From Streptomyces sp. NBC_01224 (GTDB lineage: Bacteria; Actinomycetota; Actinomycetes; Streptomycetales; Streptomycetaceae): a DNA stretch of 64,000 nucleotides. The notes beneath the pieces were generated by a model. That model ran no database searches and had not been told where the DNA came from. It worked only from the letters and a program-made list of their open reading frames with translations. Location: the NCBI RefSeq assembly GCF_036002945.1, contig NZ_CP108529.1, forward strand, positions 6,257,001 to 6,321,000, in the 5' to 3' direction. Each line of letters opens with the position of its first letter. The stretch's first letter is position 1. The translations under genes were made by a program, and so were the position numbers. Positions 8,000 to 14,515 of this stretch are shown in pieces.

Positions 8000-9037
8000 T
8001 CAGCAGGCGAGCGGGTCGAGAACCAACGGTTCGATCTTCCCGTCCAGCATCGCACCGAGCCCCAGTACGGAACACACGTCGGGCCGCTCGGCGATGTGCA
8101 CGGGCACACCCGTGGCATTCCGCAGCAGCTGTTCGAGACCGGGCAGCTGCGCGCTGCCGCCGACCATCATGATCCCGCAGTCGGCGATGTCGGCCACCAG
8201 GTCGGGCGGACAGGCGCGCAGGATCTTGCCGAGGCCGTCGAGCACCGCGGTCAGCGGCGCGTGGATCGCCTGACGCATCGCGGCGGTGTCGACCTGCACC
8301 GAGCGGGCCAGGCCGGTCGCCACGTCCCGGCCGTGGATCTCGGTCGTGGCGGGACCGTGCGCGGTCAGACCGCTGCCGCTGAGCGCCACCTGGAGCGGGC
8401 GTACGGACTGGCTCGGCAGCATCAGCTCGTGGTGCTGGCGCAGATGCTGGATCACCGCGTGATCGATGGCGTCGCCGCCGACCGGGATGCGTGCGGCGGT
8501 CACGATCGAACCGAGCGAGAGCACCGCGATCTGGGTGGTCGCCGCCCCGCACACCATGATCATGGAGGCGGTCGGCTGCTCGACGGGGAGCCCGCAGCCG
8601 ACGGCCGCCGCGATCAGGGTGTCGACGAGTTCGACCCGCCGGGCGCCCAGCCCGACCAGTGTCTCGACGGTGGCCCGCTGGGCGAGCGGATCGCTGTCGT
8701 GCGGGGTGCAGGCGGCGGCCCGCAGCCGGGGCTTGCGGCGCAGCTGGCGGCGGAGCTTCTCGCCGAGCAGCTGGCGGAGCATGCGCTGGGCCATCTCGAT
8801 GTCGATGACGGTTCCGCCGGTGACCGGGTGGACCACCCGGATGTAGTCGGGGGTGCGGCCCGTCATCTGTTCGGCGAGCGTGCCGACGGCGATGAGCGAG
8901 CCGGTACGGGTGTTCATGGCGGCGGCACTCGGCTCGTCGACGACGAGCCCGAGCCCCTTGACGAACACGCGGGTCCGGGCGGCCCCGAGGTCGACGGCGA
9001 CATGGCAACGGCGCAACTGCTCAAGGCTGACGGTCAC
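8000..9037 (-). CDS. mbl: MreB-like actin homologue Mbl
   Basis: 345 aa from GTG 9037, which has a good GGGAG site 8 nt upstream; the frame is open to 9115. Actin-like ATPase fold: phosphate-1 segment CHVAVDLGAARTRVFVKG, then LVVDEPSAAAMN, phosphate-2 segment MVCGAATTQIAVLSLGSIV, and the late MMVGGSAQLPGLEQLL. In standard MreB the phosphate-2 loop starts DxGGGT; here it is CGAAT, so ATP turnover may be weak. The length matches standard MreB, but the sequence is degenerate, as is known for Streptomyces Mbl, which acts with MreB in spore wall assembly. It is followed at 20 bp by the GAF kinase gene. Confidence 0.85.
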   Translation of the reverse strand: MTVSLEQLRRCHVAVDLGAARTRVFVKGLGLVVDEPSAAAMNTRTGSLIAVGTLAEQMTGRTPDYIRVVHPVTGGTVIDIEMAQRMLRQLLGEKLRRQLRRKPRLRAAACTPHDSDPLAQRATVETLVGLGARRVELVDTLIAAAVGCGLPVEQPTASMIMVCGAATTQIAVLSLGSIVTAARIPVGGDAIDHAVIQHLRQHHELMLPSQSVRPLQVALSGSGLTAHGPATTEIHGRDVATGLARSVQVDTAAMRQAIHAPLTAVLDGLGKILRACPPDLVADIADCGIMMVGGSAQLPGLEQLLRNATGVPVHIAERPDVCSVLGLGAMLDGKIEPLVLDPLAC

Positions 9038-9183
9038 GGCAGGTTCTCCCGAGAGCGCTGATGGGGGTACCGGCGGCAGCCGGCTCTCTTCGCATCGTGC
9101 GCCGTTCGGAGTCATTGCGCGCGTCGGGATGGGCCGTAGGGGTACAAAGCTGACGAACCGACAGAAAAGTACGGTAGGGGAAG

Positions 9184-9750
9184 TCAGCCGGGCAGCAGCC
9201 GCTGGAACAGCCCCCAGGTGAATTCGGCGACATACCGCTCACCCGTCCCGGGCGCGGTGATCGCGAGCGCCCACCGGGTCGGTGCGCTGCCTTCCATGGG
9301 GCGGGCCGGTGCGAAGGCCCGTGCGACTTCGTCCACCGTGCCCGACCAGGGGCGCAGGTCCTCGACCGTACGCAGCTCGGGGCCCGGCGCTCCCGGCGCC
9401 CGGACCAGCCATTCGTTCCATACGGCCCCGCCCGGCGCGACCATCACCTCGAACCGCAGATCCGGCCAGAGCGGCACCGGCCACAGCAGCGCGTCGCACT
9501 CCAGGTCACCGATGGTGCGGTGTACGGACGACTCGGGCTCGCCGAGCACCGAACGGTAGCGGCGCAGGGCGCCCCGCCCGCGCGGCGCCCGCACCATGGC
9601 CTGCCAACGGCGGTTGGCCTCCCGCATCTCGGCGAGCGAGGCGCTCAGCTCCTGCCGGGCGTCGTCGACGAGGGCGGGTTGATGGTCGGCCATCCGGCGC
9701 AACAGGACGAGCTGGAACTCACGAGGGCCGAAACGCGTGGGCGAGGTCAT
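9184..9750 (-). CDS. Conserved hypothetical protein (188 aa)
   Basis: Family not recognised. The protein has an N-terminal helical part (MTSPTRFGPREFQLVLLRRMADHQPALVDDA...) and a tryptophan-rich C-terminal half (LLWPVPLWPDLRFEVMVAPGG, VWNEWLVRAPG, FTWGLFQRLLPG). It has no signal peptide or membrane helix, so it is probably cytosolic. Codon use is normal for the window. ATG 9750 fits better than the upstream in-frame 9780. It is divergent from the zinc-ribbon membrane protein gene, with 78 bp between them. The 146 bp to mbl hold nothing I can name. Confidence 0.75.
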   Translation of the reverse strand: MTSPTRFGPREFQLVLLRRMADHQPALVDDARQELSASLAEMREANRRWQAMVRAPRGRGALRRYRSVLGEPESSVHRTIGDLECDALLWPVPLWPDLRFEVMVAPGGAVWNEWLVRAPGAPGPELRTVEDLRPWSGTVDEVARAFAPARPMEGSAPTRWALAITAPGTGERYVAEFTWGLFQRLLPG

Positions 9751-9828
9751 GGATTCAACGTTTCCACACAGGATCCTCACCTGAGCGGCTATCTAGGTTG
9801 TCCTACAGGCATCTAATCTGCGGGCGCC

Positions 9829-10596
9829 ATGGATTACTGCCACCCGTGTCAGCGGCATCTCAACGGTGCCCTGGCCTGCGCCGGATGCGGAACCCCCGCC
9901 GAGGCGCTGAGCCACTACGCGACGCCTGCGTTCTCCGGTCACGAACCGGATGCGGAGCGCGAGACGCCCGCACCGTCCCAGCCCGGGGGCCGACGCCGCC
10001 GGGGGCGCGATGCTGCCCAGCCCGCGCGCGGCACGCGTGGTTCCCACAGACCGGAACGGCGGGCCGGGGCGCAGGGGCGTGGCCGGCGTGCGCACCGCCG
10101 TCGCGGCCGGACGGCCCTGCTCGTCGTGCTCGGCGTGGTGCTCGCGGCCGGGGCGCTGAGCCTGGCCGAGCTGGCCATCGAGCCGAAGGGCGACGACGGC
10201 GCCTCGGACTACGTACGCGAATCGACCTCGGTCACGACCGAGCCGGCCCCCGACCCCTCGGCGAGCGACGCGGTCGAGCCGCCCGGTCCGGTGGGCGGTC
10301 CATCCGTGCTCCCGGCCACCGATTCCCATCCTGCCGATGCCACGGGGGCGGGCGGGGTGACCGGCAGTGCCCGCCCCGAGGGCTCCGCCGCGTCGGCACC
10401 GGCCTCCACCGCGCCCTCCGCCGCCATGGACCCGTCGGTCGGCCCGAGTGCCACGGCGCGAACGCCCGGCCAACCCTCGGCCTCAGTCCGGCCCGGCGAC
10501 GGCCCGACGCAGTCGGAAAGCCCGGCGCCGCCCAAGCCAAGCCCGACGCCCTCGCCGACCAAGTCCGACGCGTGTTGGTTGTGGCTCTGTTGGTGA
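9829..10596 (+). CDS. Membrane-anchored protein with N-terminal zinc ribbon and CWLWLCW tail
   Basis: 255 aa. Residues 1-30 hold two CxxC pairs (YCHPC and CAGC), a likely zinc ribbon. An arginine-rich basic stretch leads into one membrane helix (about 96-115, TALLVVLGVVLAAGALSLAEL). The outside part is long, low in complexity and rich in Pro, Ser, Thr and Ala. It ends abruptly in SDACWLWLCW. The expected topology is a cytosolic zinc ribbon, one helix and an extended extracytoplasmic stalk. Function is unknown; the tail could be a membrane- or partner-binding tag. It is convergent with the marR gene. Confidence 0.75.
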   Translation: MDYCHPCQRHLNGALACAGCGTPAEALSHYATPAFSGHEPDAERETPAPSQPGGRRRRGRDAAQPARGTRGSHRPERRAGAQGRGRRAHRRRGRTALLVVLGVVLAAGALSLAELAIEPKGDDGASDYVRESTSVTTEPAPDPSASDAVEPPGPVGGPSVLPATDSHPADATGAGGVTGSARPEGSAASAPASTAPSAAMDPSVGPSATARTPGQPSASVRPGDGPTQSESPAPPKPSPTPSPTKSDACWLWLCW

Positions 10597-10637
10597 GCGG
10601 TTCGCCCGGTCGCGCGGCCCCCCGCCGCGCCGCGTCC

Positions 10638-11081
10638 TCAGTCGCGGCGCGGGCCTGATTCGCCCAGCATCCGCCGCAGCAGGTCCCGCAGCATCGCCCG
10701 GTCCCCGTCCGACAGCTCGGCCAGCGGCTCCCGGGCGAAAGTGAGCGAATCGCGCAGCTGCTGCGCTGTCCGCGCACCCCTCTCCGTCGGGGCGGCCAGC
10801 TTCACCCGCCGGTCGGCCGGATCCGGCCTGCGCTCCACCAGGCCGCGCGTCTCCAGCCGGTCGACGATGCCGGTGATGTTCGACGGCTCGCACTTCAGCT
10901 TCTGGGCGATCTTGCGCATGGGCATCGGCTCCAGGGAGAGCAGCCCGAGGACGCGCGCCTGGGCGCCGGTGAGGGAGTGGGTCGCCGCGGCCTCGTCGTA
11001 CTCCTCGTAGTAGCGCGCCACGACGGTACCGATGAGCTCGACGACTTCGAGGGTCAGAGGGTCTGTACGAGTGGTGGCCAT
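10638..11081 (-). CDS. MarR family transcriptional regulator
   Basis: 147 aa. A winged helix-turn-helix lies at about 40-110 (HSLTGAQARVLGLLSLEPMPMRKIAQKLKCEPSNITGIVDRLETRGLVERRPDPADRR), with the beta-wing DPADRR typical of MarR. One cysteine sits in the recognition-helix region (KLKCEPSN), but not at the N-terminal position used for peroxide sensing by OhrR. It is divergent from an NADP-dependent quinone oxidoreductase with ohr just behind it, so it probably represses that oxidative or electrophile stress unit and itself. Confidence 0.92.
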   Translation of the reverse strand: MATTRTDPLTLEVVELIGTVVARYYEEYDEAAATHSLTGAQARVLGLLSLEPMPMRKIAQKLKCEPSNITGIVDRLETRGLVERRPDPADRRVKLAAPTERGARTAQQLRDSLTFAREPLAELSDGDRAMLRDLLRRMLGESGPRRD

Positions 11082-11103
11082 GACACCCAGGATAGCCGGT
11101 TAC

Positions 11104-11149
11104 TTGACAAGGTGAAATATTCAGGAGCATGGTTGTTTCACGTAATGAA
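11104..11149. promoter_or_regulatory. Intergenic operator region between marR and quinone oxidoreductase
   Basis: The 153-bp divergent spacer contains TTGACA (11104-11109), the dyad TGAA-ATA-TTCA (11113-11123) and a second inverted pair TTCA-N5-TGAA (11137-11149). This part is clearly AT-richer than its surroundings. Short dyads of this kind are typical MarR binding sites. No convincing -10 follows the TTGACA on the plus strand, so the exact promoter is unresolved. Confidence 0.45.
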
Positions 11150-11234
11150 GCATTCCGCTTCCCCCGTCGACCCCCACCGGCTCGGGCGAAGCAGCTTCCC
11201 CCGCCCCGTAAGGCATTGAGGAGACCCCGAGCCC

Positions 11235-12254
11235 ATGTCTGCAGCACTTCCCACGTCCAGCCGTGAATGGCACCTCGTCGCCCGTCCCCACGGCTGGCCG
11301 AAGGCCGAGGATTTCGCGCTGCGTGAGGCTCCGGTCACCGCTCCCGGCGAGGGTCGCGTCCTCGTCCGTAATCTGCACTTCTCGGTCGACCCGTACATGC
11401 GGGGCCGGATGAACGATGTGAAGTCGTACACCCCGCCCTTCAAGCTCGACCACCCCATGGAAGGCGGAGCGGTCGGCGAGGTCATCGCCTCGAACGCGGA
11501 GGGCATCGCGGTCGGCGACCATGTCCTGCACGGCCTGGGCTGGCGCGAGTACGCCGACGTCCCGGCCAAGCACGCCGTGAAGGTCGACGCGTCGCTCGCC
11601 CCGCTCTCCGCCTATCTCGGCGTGCTCGGCATGACCGGCCTCACCGCCTACGCCGGCCTCTTCGAGGTCGCTTCCTTCAAGGAGGGCGACGCCGTCTTCG
11701 TATCCGGCGCCGCCGGCGCGGTCGGCAGCCAGGTCGGCCAGATGGCGAAGCTCAAGGGCGCCTCGCGGGTCATCGGCTCGGCCGGTTCCGACGAGAAGGT
11801 CAAGCTCCTCGTCGAGGAGTACGGCTTCGACGCGGCCTTCAACTACAAGAACGGCCCGGTCGCCGAGCAGCTGCGCGCGGCCGCCCCCGACGGCATCGAC
11901 GTCTACTTCGACAATGTCGGCGGCGAGCACCTCGAAGCGGCGATCTCCTCGCTCAACGTGCACGGCCGCGTCACCGTCTGCGGAATGATCGCCCAGTACA
12001 ACGCCACCGAGCCGACCCCCGGCCCGCGCAACCTCGCCCTGGTCATCGGCAAGCGGCTGCGCATCCAGGGCATGCTCGTCGGCGATCACGCCGCGCTCCA
12101 GCCGCAGTTCGTCCAGGAGGTCGCCGGCTGGCTGGCCTCGGGCGAGCTGAAGTACCGGGAGACCTTCGCCGAAGGCATCGAGAACGGCTTCGACGCCTTC
12201 ATGGGTCTGCTGCGTGGCGAGAACACCGGAAAGATGATCGTCTCCCTCGCCTGA
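11235..12254 (+). CDS. NADP-dependent oxidoreductase, MDR (leukotriene B4 dehydrogenase-like)
   Basis: 339 aa, the usual length for the zinc-independent medium-chain reductases. It begins with the catalytic domain (RGRMNDVKSYTPPFKLDHPMEGGAVGEV) and has a Rossmann domain with VSGAAGAVGSQVGQMAKLKGASRVIGSAGS and FDNVGGEHLEAAI. These enzymes reduce enones and quinones with NADPH. The start ATG 11235 has GAGGAG 10 nt upstream. It is divergent from marR and is followed after 89 bp by ohr on the same strand, suggesting a shared detoxification role. Confidence 0.92.
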   Translation: MSAALPTSSREWHLVARPHGWPKAEDFALREAPVTAPGEGRVLVRNLHFSVDPYMRGRMNDVKSYTPPFKLDHPMEGGAVGEVIASNAEGIAVGDHVLHGLGWREYADVPAKHAVKVDASLAPLSAYLGVLGMTGLTAYAGLFEVASFKEGDAVFVSGAAGAVGSQVGQMAKLKGASRVIGSAGSDEKVKLLVEEYGFDAAFNYKNGPVAEQLRAAAPDGIDVYFDNVGGEHLEAAISSLNVHGRVTVCGMIAQYNATEPTPGPRNLALVIGKRLRIQGMLVGDHAALQPQFVQEVAGWLASGELKYRETFAEGIENGFDAFMGLLRGENTGKMIVSLA

Positions 12255-12343
12255 CAGAGGCTCCGGTGCACCCGTTAGGCTCCTCCACAGGCCGTCGCGA
12301 TCGTGGGCGCGAGTCGCGGCGCACAGCAGAAGGAATTTCCGGC

Positions 12344-12772
12344 ATGGCCATTCAGGACATCACTGTTGCCTACACCGCCGTCGCCACCGCCGAGAACGGC
12401 CGTGACGGCCGCGTCTCGTCCGACGACGGCAACCTCGACGTCATCGTCAACCCGCCCAAGGCCATGGGCGGAAGCGGCGCGGGCACCAACCCGGAGCAGC
12501 TCTTCGCGGCCGGCTACAGCGCCTGCTTCCAGGGAGCACTCGGCGTCGTGGCCCGTCAGGAGAAGGCCGACATCTCCGGCTCCACGGTGACCGCCGCGGT
12601 CGGCATCGGCAAGACCGCCGAGGGCGGCTTCGGTCTGGAGGTCGCGATCACCGCCACCATCCCGAACGTCGACACCGCAACCGCGCAGTCGCTCATCGAG
12701 AAGGCCCACCAGGTGTGCCCGTACTCGAACGCCACGCGCGGCAATATCAAGGTCGAGCTGTCGGTCGCCTGA
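12344..12772 (+). CDS. ohr: Organic hydroperoxide resistance protein
   Basis: 142 aa OsmC/Ohr-family thiol peroxidase. The two redox cysteines are in the expected places: GYSACFQGAL (reactive Cys about 60) and HQVCPYSNATRGNIKV (about 124). NPEQLFAAGYSACF is the Ohr signature. It reduces organic hydroperoxides in the cytosol using lipoylated partners. The start ATG 12344 has AAGGA 9 nt upstream. It lies downstream of the quinone reductase and may share its transcript or use a promoter in the 89-bp gap. A strong hairpin follows. Confidence 0.95.
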   Translation: MAIQDITVAYTAVATAENGRDGRVSSDDGNLDVIVNPPKAMGGSGAGTNPEQLFAAGYSACFQGALGVVARQEKADISGSTVTAAVGIGKTAEGGFGLEVAITATIPNVDTATAQSLIEKAHQVCPYSNATRGNIKVELSVA

Positions 12773-12785
12773 CCGCTCGAAACCC

Positions 12786-12823
12786 GCCGAGGGCCGCACC
12801 CCCGCAGGGGTGCGGCCCTCGGC
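12786..12823 (+). terminator. Rho-independent-type hairpin after ohr
   Basis: A 17-bp perfect stem (12786-12802 with 12807-12823) and a CGCA loop. It is very GC-rich and lacks a U run, as is common in Streptomyces. Confidence 0.8.
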
Positions 12824-12881
12824 CGTGCACCGGACACACCGCGGCGGGAAGGGCCCCCGCCCCCACCAGTACGCTGACGCC

Positions 12882-13673
12882 ATGCGTGATCTAGGGGTGG
12901 GCTTCGGCTACTTGATAAAGGGACAACGATGGGTCGGCGGACACGGACGCTGGTTCGGCTTCGGGCTGCTGCCCGGACTCATCACCCTCGTCCTGTATGC
13001 GGCGGCGCTCGTCGGCCTCGGCTACGGCGCCGACAACCTGGTGACCTGGGCGACCCCCTTCGCCGACGACTGGTCATCGCCCTGGCTCGGCCTGCTCCGT
13101 AACACCCTGACCGTGCTGGTCTTCGCCCTCGGTCTCTTCCTCGCCGTGATCACGTTCACCGCCGTGACGCTGCTGGTCGGCCAGCCCTTCTACGAGTCGC
13201 TCTCCGAGCAGGTCGACCGTACGGAAGGCGGCGAGGTTCCCGAGTCCGGGCTGCCGCTCTGGCGGGAGCTGTGGATATCCGCCCGCGACAGCGTCCGCAT
13301 CCTGGTGCGGGTGGGGCTGTACGCGGTGCTGCTCTTCGCCCTCGGATTCATTCCGGTCGTCGGCCAGACCGTCGTCCCCGTGATCGGTTTCTGCGTCACC
13401 GGCTACTTCCTTGCCGAGGAGCTCACCGCCGTCGCACTCCAGCGCCGCGGCATGGTCCTGAAGGACCGGCTCGTCCTGCTGCGCGGGCGCCGCATGCTGA
13501 CCCTCGGATTCGGCGTACCGCTGGGAATAGCCTTCCTCGTTCCGTTCGTCGCCGTGTTCCTGATGCCCGGCGCCGTCGCCGGAGCCACCCTGCTGGCGCG
13601 GGACCTGGTGGCGCCCGACGAGGACGGGGACGATGACGCGGCCCCCGCCCCCTACAGCCTCGACAAGGGCTGA
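12882..13673 (+). CDS. EI24/CysZ-like integral membrane protein
   Basis: 263 aa with several membrane segments (about 25-50, 75-105, 145-175, 205-235). The N terminus (GFGYLIKGQRWVGGHGRWFGFGLLPGLITLVLYAAAL) and LLVGQPFYESLSEQVDRTEGG are typical of the EI24 domain. Bacterial CysZ members pass sulfate, but many actinobacterial relatives have no assigned substrate. Its TGA stop lies inside the 5-bp duplicated target of a small inserted element. Without that insertion lysE would begin about 15 nt downstream, so the two genes were probably once one operon. Confidence 0.85.
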   Translation: MRDLGVGFGYLIKGQRWVGGHGRWFGFGLLPGLITLVLYAAALVGLGYGADNLVTWATPFADDWSSPWLGLLRNTLTVLVFALGLFLAVITFTAVTLLVGQPFYESLSEQVDRTEGGEVPESGLPLWRELWISARDSVRILVRVGLYAVLLFALGFIPVVGQTVVPVIGFCVTGYFLAEELTAVALQRRGMVLKDRLVLLRGRRMLTLGFGVPLGIAFLVPFVAVFLMPGAVAGATLLARDLVAPDEDGDDDAAPAPYSLDKG

Positions 13674-13674
13674 G

Positions 13675-13863
13675 AGCCTGTCGGGTGACCTCCGGCCGGG
13701 CGGCCACGCCCTGGCACGCGCGCTTCCCACGTTGTCGTCAGTCACCAACTCCCCCATAGCTGAAGGCATGGGGGGACCCCCTTCGCGTTGACTCCCTCCT
13801 CCGCCTTGGAATCGCACGCACCAGACCGCGTCCGCTATCCGATCGGAGGTCACCCGACAGGCT
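13675..13863. mobile_element. 189-bp MITE-like element with 20-bp inverted repeats and 5-bp target duplication
   Basis: The ends are AGCCTGTCGGGTGACCTCCG (13675-13694) and its exact reverse complement (13844-13863). CTGAG stands directly outside both ends (13670-13674 and 13864-13868), as expected for a target-site duplication. The inside has no coding capacity. The element separates the EI24 gene from lysE. Removing it together with one CTGAG restores a 15-nt spacer with the sequence TGAGGAG as a ribosome binding site. It must have been moved by a transposase encoded elsewhere. Confidence 0.8.
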
Positions 13864-13882
13864 CTGAGGAGATTCCGCGCCC

Positions 13883-14494
13883 ATGACCGAGATCATCGCG
13901 GTCGCCGTCATCACCGTTCTCGCCGTCATCAGTCCGGGCGCGGACTTCGCGATGGTCGTCCGCAACAGCTGTCTCTACGGCCGTACGACCGGGCTGCTGG
14001 CCGCCGTCGGAGTCGCCGCGGGCGTGCTCGTCCATGTCACGTACACGATGCTCGGCGTCGGGCTGCTGATCGCCTCCTCGACCGCCCTGTTCACCGCGAT
14101 CAAACTGGTCGGCGCGGCCTATCTCGTCTACATCGGGGTGCGGACCTTCCTCGCCCGCAGCGATCTCGGCATCGACCTGGACTCGAAGCCGCAGCTGACC
14201 CGGCTCGGGGCCCTGCGCACCGGCTTCCTCACCAATGCGCTCAACCCCAAGACCACGCTCTTCGTCGTGTCGACCTTCACCCAGGTCGTCGGGCCCACGA
14301 CCGGCCTGTGGCAGCAGGCCGGCTACGGGTTGTTCATGTCCGTCGCCCATCTCGGCTGGTTCGGCCTGGTCGCGCTGTTCTTCTCGAACTCGCGGCTGCG
14401 CACCGCGATGCTGAGGTGGCAGAAGGTTCTCAACAGGGGCATCGGATCGGTGCTCGTCGGACTGGGCGTCACCCTGGGCCTAGGAGGGCACTGA
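13883..14494 (+). CDS. LysE/RhtB family amino acid exporter
   Basis: 203 aa with about six membrane segments. The N terminus AVISPGADFAMVVRNSCLYGRTTGLLAAVG is the LysE-family signature (PGPdf...vvrns...G...Gl...G), and NALNPKTTLFVVSTFTQVV matches the conserved NPK motif. Family members export lysine, homoserine, threonine or related solutes. The start ATG 13883 has GAGGAG 11 nt upstream, part of it supplied by the duplicated target of the inserted element. It is convergent with the flavin oxidase gene at 21 bp. Confidence 0.92.
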   Translation: MTEIIAVAVITVLAVISPGADFAMVVRNSCLYGRTTGLLAAVGVAAGVLVHVTYTMLGVGLLIASSTALFTAIKLVGAAYLVYIGVRTFLARSDLGIDLDSKPQLTRLGALRTGFLTNALNPKTTLFVVSTFTQVVGPTTGLWQQAGYGLFMSVAHLGWFGLVALFFSNSRLRTAMLRWQKVLNRGIGSVLVGLGVTLGLGGH

Positions 14495-14515
14495 GCGACG
14501 CCCGCCGGACACGGG

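Noticed and set aside
7980..9008. N-terminal extension of the GAF kinase frame through mbl
   Set aside because: The extension is antiparallel in quality to the real Mbl frame, arginine-rich and without domains; ATG 7979 just behind mbl is a better start.
11104..11109. TTGACA as the -35 of the quinone oxidoreductase promoter
   Set aside because: No acceptable -10 at 16-19 bp on the plus strand; kept only as part of an operator region.
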